From Aldrovandia affinis (Eukaryota; Chordata; Actinopteri; Notacanthiformes; Halosauridae): DNA of 64,000 nucleotides. The notes under the pieces were generated by a model, which was not told where the DNA came from, made no database searches, and saw nothing but the letters and a program-made list of their open reading frames with translations. Positions 46,341-64,000 of the stretch are shown piece after piece (position 1 is the stretch's first letter; every line of letters begins with the position of its first letter). Made by a program: the position numbers and the translations under genes. The stretch is taken from assembly GCA_029706075.1 (NCBI GenBank), contig JAINUG010000004.1, positions 727,547 to 791,546 of the forward strand, in the 5' to 3' direction.

Positions 46341-47047
46341 TTTTCCGATTTGGTCTGTTTAACTTCTGAACAGACCGAATCAGAAGTTAAATTAAGCCCT
46401 TAAACCTCAATTCGCACCCCTTGCAATTTTACATGTCCTTGTGCTTCTTTGAGAAACAGAAAACATCTTACAAGGCTCGGCTGAAAAGCGCTGAAACATA
46501 AACAAATGCGGAGTAATGTTATCTTTCCTCCTCCCTTCCGAATAAACATCCTGGCCAATCCAAAGCCCCAATTGTCTCCGGATTGATTAGCTGGAAGCTA
46601 CAGTGTCGTCTCTGCCAAGTCGCCTGATACAAACCACGAAATGGAAAATGCAGTCTTGGAGCCGTCATGAGTGAGTCCAGGAATGATTCTTGCAGTTTGG
46701 AGAATACTTTAATCACACTTTTACTTTAACCACTCCAGCTAATCAATTACACTCAGGTTGGTCACACTGCCATGTTGAGAAGATGTTCATTGGTAAACGT
46801 CAATTTCACAAAATACAATTGTGTAAAAACTTTGATATAGGACAGTAGTCAAACGTTGTCTGATGATACTTTATTCGCAAAAACGATCACATACATAGGT
46901 TATGCTTCGGCCAACGTGACCTGCAAACAGATATGAAGTTCTACATTTCTACAGTTTACCATAAAAAAACTGGTAACGAAAACAAGCGCAAGCAAACAAA
47001 AGATATACATTGACAGTAGGCTATAATAATACCTATAATATAATAAT

Positions 47048-47205
47048 ATAATATACACCATTTAGCAGACGCTTTTATCCAAAGCGACTTACAGTAGTGA
47101 ATGCATACATTTTCAGTATATGTGGCCCCAGTGGGGATTGAACCCACAACCTAAGCGTTGCCAACGCTGTGCTCTACCAACTGAGCCACAGAGAACAACC
47201 ACTAC
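47048..47205 (-). repeat. tRNA-derived SINE, minus orientation
   Basis: On minus: head 'tggctcagttggtagagcac', B box 'ggttcaatcc', tail 'agcgtctgctaaatgg' reversed at 47048-47090. It lies in the 3' flank of IFITM copy 5. Flanking 'tacct' may be a short duplication. Confidence 0.75.
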
Positions 47206-47237
47206 CTCAATATAAAAATAAACAGATCGCTTTAAAG

Positions 47238-47672
47238 CAGGGGTTTTCAACTGATGGTGACCCAGGGACCACCATCCTGACTAAGAAGCAACCTGGGGAC
47301 CGCTGTTGTGCGGGGTGGGGACAGGGGCTGATATTAGCTTTTTTTCTTACCTGTTACTGTGATTTCTGGGCGTGGTGAGTTGCACACAGTCTGTCTATTC
47401 TTGGCAATATAGTGGTGGATAGGGACATCTCATATCATTTTCTGGCTGCAGCCTATCCCTGTACTTATTCTTCAGGTATACCAGTATGGAAAATCCACTC
47501 TCACAGAGATATGTAGTTGCAAAAGGTAAAAGACACTTTGCTGTTGTGTTGGAAATTCTCTGGAAATTCTGCCTGACAACCCTACATTATTACATTCAAC
47601 AAATTACATTATTTAATGCATTGTCAGCGACCCCCTGCAATACCTTCACGGACTACCGGTTGAAAACCCCTG
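47238..47672. mobile_element. hAT-type MITE (unit 5)
   Basis: Ends CAGGGGTTTTCAACTG and (complement) CAGGGGTTTTCAACCG. Flanks CTTTAAAG and CTTAAATT are a decayed 8-bp duplication. Other units read 'gatcgctttaaagaaaaaaag' without it. No transposase. Confidence 0.8.
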
Positions 47673-47727
47673 CTTAAATTAAAGAGAAAAAGAGGCAAAG
47701 CAGAAACATTACGAAAAATATTGTCAG

Positions 47728-49457
47728 TTAACCTGAATAGTATGTAGTATACTGATTGTTAGAGGAGGAAACCATCGAGCGGAGTGTGACACTGCCAACA
47801 GCCACCAGGATGATGAAGATGATCACGCACACCAAGAAGAGGCAGAGGGCCACGATGTTGAGGCAGCGCGCGGTGGATCCGTACTCTCGCGCCGCCTCAA
47901 GGTCGCCCACCACTTTCCGGTCTCTGGCCTGAGATAGAACACAGTTTCGTACTTACTTGCGCTCCAAAACACCAAAAAAGTGACAACTAGTCCAGTTTTA
48001 ATCCACGAAAAATGTATTATAAGAATGTGCGGATTAAATTCTGACCACTGAAATATCTCAATTTTTAGCGTGAAAAAGTGTTTTATTTTAATACTTTAAT
48101 CGCAACCATTTTAAATGTGCATGCCAATGTGGTTGCGTAAAGCTATTGTTACCGAAGCTATAAAGCACTACAACAGTGTTCACTCTTGCCCTAGGGGAGC
48201 TGCAGGTTTTTGTTTTCATTTTAAAATAAGCAACCAATTTAGACCGAAGAAAATGGGCGATGCGAGTTAATTTATCATGGAAAGCTTTTTTTTCCATTTA
48301 AAAACGGGGTGACAACAGATCTGATTTTGCTTAAGCCACGTTTTCACTTTTGAGGTGAAATTACCAAAACTATTGCATCTCTTAATATGAGTTGGTAGTG
48401 AATTCCAATGTTTAGAGGCTTTTTACAGAAAATTCCGATTCACGAAATGTTGTAATGCGTTTGGATATAGTGCAATCTCTGGAAATGGCTAGAAAATCTG
48501 TTGGAACAGTCAGGTCTACCTTTATAACTTAATTTAGAGGCGGGGTTACAAAGCTGTGAACAATTTTAAACACAAGACATGCATCAGAATAAAACCCAGT
48601 TATCCAAACTCAATATGATACATTTATTTAGTAGCCTATCTTGCTATGGTGGTATTGAGTAGGGTTTGACCTAAAACATTTAAAGTACGTTTATGAAGAG
48701 TTCCGTGGCTTTATTGCAGTTTCTCTAGCTTGTGCCCAATTTGTTATTCTGTTGGCTATGCCAGGTGAGAAAAAAATCATAGCGTGCATATAAACTTTGG
48801 CTGCTTCAGTTGAAAGGCTGTCTAATGAAGCTTAAAATTGACAAGTTAAACTTTTAACTTTTAACTTTTATTTGCCACTTTCTTTCGGTTTTTTCTTTAG
48901 TTAGTTAAATTTGAGTCTTGAGTCGAAATGCTTACTTTCCCCCCTTAATATAGAGGTAAGGGGAAATTAAAGTAAAATATTGAAATAATCAGGACGGGAT
49001 CCGGTTGCGTTAGTGCTGCGTAACAACGAAAATCTGCAAAACCGGCTCTCCAAGAGCAATAGTGAATTGAATACCACTAACCAGTGCAACAATTGAATCA
49101 ATGCCGACAATAAAATTAATGCCAGCAAAAGTTTTCAATGCGTGTGTAACGGCGTAACAGTTTCAGGCATCGAGGAGAAAAACTACTTGGGGGGTTAAGA
49201 ACAAATAAACAGCTTTAAAGACGGGATCCGGTCGCGCTCACCTTAATTGAGAAGTACAGAGCCGCAAAGCCCAGGCAAAACGTGTTCATGTACAAAAAGC
49301 TGCACAGGGACCAGATGACGTGGTCTCGAGGCGGCGGGACCAGTGGCGCAGTCATCCGGACTTGGTTAGCCATCGCAATCTCCCGAGGATCCTTCATTCG
49401 CTCATAAGCGTTGGGTTGCATTGGTAAAAGTTCTGGTTGGTATTGTACGTTCTCCAT
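47728..49457 (-). CDS. IFITM-like (CD225) protein, copy 5
   Basis: Exon 1 is 49457-49242 (72 codons). Exon 2 is 47928-47728 (66 codons plus stop). Splice borders are intact; 138 residues. The core is the same as copies 1 and 3 ([42 protein letters not shown]). The C-terminal tail differs: [22 protein letters not shown], two residues longer and the most diverged tail of the intact copies. The promoter resembles copy 3 ('gaaactttgtttcctcgaaaaac' near 49735). Likely functional. Confidence 0.87.
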
Positions 49458-50205
49458 CTTAAGGTAATGAATGCCCTTTTAAACTGGTTGCAAATTTTCG
49501 TGCGTGGGTCTGCTCGCAGCACAGTTTTCAATTCAAAGAAAGTGAACACAGTTTGCCTGCCACGATGATTTTCGCACACAATCTGACTAAAGTTGCTTCA
49601 CCGGAGACTAGGGTCATTGTTCGAGGGGGCGTGGCGGGTTTGAACAAATAAGGAGCCGCTCCCCCCCTCCAGTCCTCATAACTTTCGATATCCAGGAAAA
49701 GAGAGCAGATGTGTTGCCAACTACGTAGGCGTATGAAACTTTGTTTCCTCGAAAAACTTTTTAACGGTTGGGCTCACTTTATTTACCGTTTTAACCGTTA
49801 CTTTGCTGGTTCCTTGTCCACACGTCTTCGGCGTTGAGTTTGGAGCTCACGTGTGCCATATAAACTTAGTTTAAATTTGTTCTGTTCATAAGGTTATTAT
49901 AACTCATTAAATAAGTCTGGCTTGTTTCCCCAGGAGTAGCCTACGAGACCAGAATCCTCCCTCCTACTTGGCCCCATTTTGGCCCCTTGCCTAGATCAGG
50001 CCTGAGCAAGTTGGAGACTGATCAGAAAGACCACCAAGAGGCTAATGACAACTATGAAGCAACTACAGGATTTTATGGCAGAATATTCAACATGTGCATA
50101 TGACAACAATACAGAAAGCTCTCCACAATTCTGATTTGTATGGTAGGATGGCAAGAAGGAAGCCACTACTCTAAAAAGTCCACATTTAGTCCCGTTTGAG
50201 GTATG

Positions 50206-50360
50206 TGGTTCTGTGTGGCTCAATAGGTAGAGCATGGTGTTGGCAACGCTTAGGTTGTGGGTTCGATTCCCATTGGGACCACATACACTGACAAATGTAT
50301 GCATTCACTACTGTAAGTTGCTTTGGGTAAAAGCGTCTGCTAAATAGCATATAGCAAATA
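50206..50360 (+). repeat. tRNA-derived SINE (unit 5)
   Basis: Orthologous to 29797-29950, with the same position in the Tc1-like relic. Confidence 0.75.
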
Positions 50361-50940
50361 GCAGTGTGGGTATCCAGAGACTCATGGCTGTAATTCAAGG
50401 AAAGGGTACTTCTACCAAATACTAACTCAGCAGGGTGTAGACTTATCAATGCAAGTTATTTTAGTTTTTTAAAATTTATGTTCAGAAATGTTGAGAATTT
50501 CTTTTTTCCCCACTTGGGGAACCAAGTTGTAGGGTACAATGTGTAAATAAAGGTGGAAAGAGTCTGATTTAATGTTTTAATTTCAGGCTGTAAAGCAACA
50601 AAAGTTGACATTTTAGAGCGGGGGTGTAGACTTTAAAGGGGCACTGTAGATATTGATCTGTACGATACGTCCAGCTGCACAGATAGATATGGGTTTGAGA
50701 TGCATCCAACTATGCATCGATACGGATCTGTAGAATGGCTATGGAGCTGGAATGGATGATGTGTGCATGCAGGTGAAATCAGGATAGAACAAAAATGCAG
50801 GCATAAGTCCACCATGCGCTGCACATTGCAAACAAGTATCTGGGGGGATGGGACCTGTAACAAAGCCAATATCAGATAACTGGGCCTTTTCTGGCACTTT
50901 TTGTTTTTCAATACTGCAGTGGAAAGTCCAAGTAGGACGT

Positions 50941-53040
50941 CATCAGGGAGCTGTATCTCATACCTATCTCCCCACCCCCCCTTCCCGGAGAATGGAGAAT
51001 TCCATCTTTGTCCATCTGTTGAGGCCGCAGCGTTCGTCTGTTAAGTCTCCGTGCGGCCGTGTGCTTACATTACAGTGCCTGGGCAACGGGGCTTGGCGTT
51101 CGTTAAGTCCGGATGATAAAAGAGGGAATCGGTCAACCAAAATGGGAATATCATGTTTACGGCTGGAACGGCCTAAGAAAATCGACTTGCACATCAGATA
51201 AAGGACAACTAATAGACCATAAAGACACTTAGATCATCAACTGTTGAAAAGAAAAAACAAGTTTATTAAAGTTCAACAATTATTTTTTTCCTTGAAACAA
51301 TCATAGGCACAAGATCCGATTCTCTTTTGTGAGAAATGGCCCGAGCGGACCCATAAAGAAAACCTGTTCATTTTAATCTGAACAAATAATACAATTAAGC
51401 TCTTTAGTGCAACCCCATTACAATTGCATATTATAAAATCAGCAATTTCACTTCAGACAGACGGATTGTTAAAATGGTAGAGTTAAGAGGAACAGGTAAC
51501 CTTCTGTCTGGAACACACAATGATCGGTTTAGTTCGTCATGCTGGCAGTCTGGACGGTATCAGCGGACAGTCTCCAACTTTCCTCTAATACAACGCATTT
51601 GCCAGGGCCTGACTTCCTGTCATGCTGGAATGCTGAGGCTTAAGTGCTGAACAAAGTGCGGCCTCAGATAGAGGCCTGCCAGGGTAGTGCATGTCTCATA
51701 CACAATAATAGACAGAATCGAAGGGAGTTCAGGGGATAAAAGCACATCTCCCATTTCTCTCTCCCTGCTTCTTCTGGAGGGAACAGCGGTGCAGCCAGGA
51801 ATTCATTTCAGGGAGGGGCTTGAACCAATTGTTGACAAACACTGTACTCCCTCCTAAATTCTGGCTGAAGAATGGGGGGGGTAAAAGGCCAATGGTAATT
51901 GTGTTTGTTTAGCCTTTTCTTTAAGCACTTTTCTACGATTGGCCCAGACATATCACGTGCCATCTAGACAACCTGATCGCAGCACACTCTCTCCAATCAC
52001 TGGCTGAAACCAAAGGCAAAAGTGGGGACGGTAACCAATCAGTGCTCACCCAATTCTTAATCGTTGATTCTTAATCTTATATTGTCATAAATACAAATAT
52101 AATTCCAAAGAAAGCAATTATTGAAATGGCTGAATTGGCAATCTTACAACTCGTTTGCCAAACAATTACACCCTAATGTGCTTAATCCCTTATTAGTCTG
52201 GCATTAAAAGTGCAGGAGAAACCATGGACTGTATCCAAAACATGAAACTCAGAGAGGGTCAAGGTTTTTTTTTTTTTTTTTGAATGTTTATGCGATTCTC
52301 AAGCTGCAATAGTCAAGGCATGCAGAAGCCCGATAAATGACTAAGAATTTGAATGCTCAGCTAACGAGCAGGCATGTCTTTAATTAAAGCTGTTCCGTTT
52401 GTGCATTTGTTGTCCTGAAAACACTGCCGGGGGCATTCACCTGTACCAGCTGAGACGGGGCCTGCTGCCGAAACGCTTCCCCATTTTTGACTGGTGAGTA
52501 AAAAGTGGTGAACAAGAGATGAATAAAACCTTCAAACAAAAAAAGAGGTGCAGAAATCCCAGGGATTTGGCAAGTTCTGAGCAGCTGCTGCTCCACCTTA
52601 AGGAAGGTGAAAGCTGATCGAATCTCACCTGCTCCCCCTCAGAGATGGTGAGGTACACCGGAAGTAGCGGCTATCCAAAGCTGCACCTGACACTGCCCCG
52701 TCTGTGGGACTTGGGTCAAGAACGCAAAAACAGCTTTCATAACTGAAACCCGTTTGTTTTTCCATGTTGAACAAAGGGATGGAATAAGGCGAGCCCATTC
52801 CTGCCCCCAAACAGGATGTTGCAAAGTTGTGGAAGTCTATTTCCATTTGGCAATTTCCTCCCCCCAAGCACTAATGAAGTTACCACATACCTTTTTACCC
52901 AAGCTTGGCTCCACTTACCATCCCAGCCAAGTCACACTCTTTCAATCTAAACATTTTCACATCTTCATTAAATTCCACCCACAATTTCCAGGACTGACAG
53001 GCCTCATTAGGTTGGGGTTTCTATTTAAGTGACATTAACC
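50941..53040. other. Intergenic, no gene recognised
   Basis: No conserved frame or repeat boundary seen. A minus-strand AATAAA at 51262-51267 could be a poly(A) signal of an unseen 3' UTR. A run of 18 T is near 52267. Open frames here are short and have no domain. Confidence 0.4.
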
Positions 53041-53050
53041 TCTTTTTCAA

Positions 53051-53103
<53 letters not shown>
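53051..53103. repeat. (CA)n microsatellite
   Basis: About 26 CA units. Confidence 0.95.
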
Positions 53104-53108
<5 letters not shown>

Positions 53109-53960
53109 AGACATACTGGTGAGGAAGCCAGCTGGAATGCAACGTTGGCATAAAATCCGGATGGAAACAAATCTCGGCAAGATGTGGTCTTAACAGACCT
53201 AAAGGTCTATCAGATGCCAGATCTTGGTTCTGTTTGGAATATAGGCATGAAATTTGCACACAAAAAAATCAAACAGAACCAGTAAAAATATAGATAACAA
53301 AAGACAATTGCAAATCTGGTATCCCTGTCCGGTGCTGGACAGAGAACAAGGCATCAGATTAACGAGGGAACGTCCGCGCACTGCATACGCTTCATAGATC
53401 TTAATGACCGTACGGCAAAAAGGTGATTTCCCCCCTGATATCAGGGGTCCCAAACTACGGTCCGAGGAGTCCCTGGAGGGTCCTCAGGAAAATGGAGGAA
53501 AGTTTGGGAGCCCTTGTCCTACACATTAATGCATTTTCATAGGAGCACATAGTGTGTGGGTGCATTCATTCTGTTCCAAACAGCATTCCACAGGAAGGCA
53601 GGCTTGATTGCATACATTTTCTTCACTGTGTTTTTCAAAGCATTAAAAGCCACTCTGGCAGAAAGTTTACGAAGCAGCGTGTTAGTACAGGCACACTCTG
53701 CACACTGAATTAGGCTGAATAATTGTATACTTTGCACTCTGTGCCAATCTTTTGGTTAGAAGATATGCATGTGCGGGGTTGGGGGGTTCGGTGACACAGA
53801 TCCTTGTCCTGTGATAGCAAACAAACAAAAAGACTGGGGGCAGGGGGTGGGGACTGGGGACTCGGGGGTCTTGGGGGCTCTTCGAGATCCATGGACTCGG
53901 CGTACACTCGGACATCTTGGGGGAGAGAGGCGGCGTGAGAGAGGGGTAGCCGCCACCCCA
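53104..53960. other. Intergenic, no gene recognised
   Basis: Non-coding between microsatellites. A minus-strand 'cctctctcccccaag|atgtccgag' near 53925 looks like a splice acceptor but does not keep the catalase frame (see rejected items). Confidence 0.4.
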
Positions 53961-53963
53961 GAG

Positions 53964-54076
53964 CGAGAGAGAGAGAGAGAGACAGAGAGACAGTGTTCTG
54001 TGGGGGAGAGAGCAGAGAGAGAGAGAGAGAGAGAGAGTGAGAGGGGAGAGAGCCAGAGAGAGAGAGAGAGAGAGAC
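53964..54076. repeat. (AG)n / (GAGA) low-complexity tract
   Basis: Interrupted GA repeats in three blocks. The serine/leucine-rich frames on the minus strand come from this repeat and are not genes. Confidence 0.95.
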
Positions 54077-54088
54077 CTTTCATGGCCC

Positions 54089-54094
54089 TTTATT
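54089..54094 (-). terminator. Candidate poly(A) signal of catalase
   Basis: AATAAA on minus (plus 'tttatt'), 450 bp beyond catalase exon 12 and just before the GA tract. If used, the last coding exon and the 3' UTR lie in about 54095-54520. Confidence 0.4.
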
Positions 54095-54545
54095 AAAACA
54101 CTAAAGGAGACAAACAAATCACCATTACATATAAACACATGACATTTCTACTCAAAGAAGAAAAACAAAGACAGACCACAGACCACAGACACAGAACACC
54201 CTCCCCCCAAGGTTAAGGCACACGCATGCACATCCTGTTTACACGAACAAATTGTTCACCTAACACACCAGACTGTTTCAAAATGTCACTTGAAATGGAT
54301 CTGTTGGGCCACTATATTTTGCCTGGTCACCCACACTGCAAGATTGGCCTGGGCGTAACAAGAACATTTATCAGCCAACATTTGTGAGTCTGCGAACGCC
54401 TGTAACCCTGTCCTCAGTAACGTCCACAGCCTGGAACCTGTAACCCAGTTTACTAATAAAGCCTACAGGGGGCCGAGACACGATCCAGGCGTTGGGACAG
54501 GGACTGCGGTGCATTTGGGAGCACAGGCGTGGAGGGCGGGCCTAC

Positions 54546-63982
<9,437 letters not shown>

Positions 63983-64000
63983 CTGGCAACAACACAATCA

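Larger units (their letters stand above)
36642..46540 (-). repeat. IFITM tandem unit 4
   Basis: The fourth direct repeat; its first roughly 280 bp are lost. It carries a SINE in exon 2, two LTR insertions and an L2 LINE. It lacks the SINE of the other units. Confidence 0.75.
46541..50940 (-). repeat. IFITM tandem unit 5
   Basis: The last direct repeat. Homology to the other units ends near 50940 ('gtccaagtaggacgtcatc'), well short of a whole unit, so this is the edge of the array. Confidence 0.75.

Noticed and set aside
51262..51267. Poly(A) signal of catalase
   Set aside because: More than 3 kb from exon 12, with a closer signal at 54089; kept only as a weak possibility for another transcript.
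53925..53935. Possible last catalase exon beginning after 'ctctcccccaag' with a VRVY-like reading
   Set aside because: The VRVY frame is not the one reached from exon 12 (phase 0), and it runs into a proline-rich repeat-like tail. It also lies beyond the nearer poly(A) signal.
53682..54138. Long serine/leucine-rich frames on minus
   Set aside because: Produced by the (AG)n tract; no domain.

Overview
This window is nuclear DNA from a bony fish. It contains a vertebrate-type multi-exon catalase gene, a tandem family of two-exon interferon-induced transmembrane (IFITM/CD225) genes, and typical teleost transposons: Tc1-like fragments, tRNA-derived SINEs with the common 'cagacgcttttatcc' tail, hAT-type MITEs, Ty3/gypsy elements and an L2/CR1-type LINE. 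The SINE type would fit a protacanthopterygian (pike or salmonid relative), but I cannot fix the species. There is nothing prokaryotic here.

Layout. 1-4.0 kb: repeats and a broken, transposon-type Cys/His-rich ORF (minus, 2293-3840). 4.0-50.9 kb: five tandem units, each carrying one IFITM gene on the minus strand (exon 1 right, exon 2 left) followed by the same spacer of Tc1-like and SINE remnants. Units start near 4024, 27023, 31101, about 36642 and 46541. They differ mainly in later insertions. Unit 1 carries about 15 kb of LTR elements between its promoter and its SINE: a 5'-truncated gypsy on plus (6.72-11.05 kb) and a second gypsy on minus (11.05-21.73 kb). The 5' LTR of the second gypsy has been split by a young 2.87-kb LTR element (18365-21234) that has no pol and encodes a coiled-coil protein. 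Unit 1 also has a TIR MITE and a 2.2-kb DNA transposon. Unit 2 has a hAT MITE, unit 3 a solo LTR, unit 4 a SINE inside IFITM exon 2, two LTR insertions and an L2 LINE, and unit 5 a SINE and a hAT MITE near the gene.

50.9-54.1 kb: intergenic, no gene recognised, simple repeats. 54.5-64.0 kb: catalase on minus, exons 2-12 with good splice sites; exon 1 lies beyond the right edge and the short last coding exon could not be assigned. Its introns hold (CA)n tracts, a 19-bp minisatellite, SINEs and a hAT element with a perfect 8-bp target duplication.

The functional genes are catalase (peroxide detoxification, peroxisome) and the IFITM cluster (membrane proteins that in vertebrates restrict entry of enveloped viruses). 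The IFITM copies are not equivalent. Copies 1, 3 and 5 look intact, copy 2 has charged residues in its second hydrophobic helix, and copy 4 has a SINE-supplied C-terminus. An ISRE-like element upstream of copies 1 and 2 is mutated and displaced in copy 4. The most novel items are the coiled-coil LTR element and the SINE-terminated IFITM copy.
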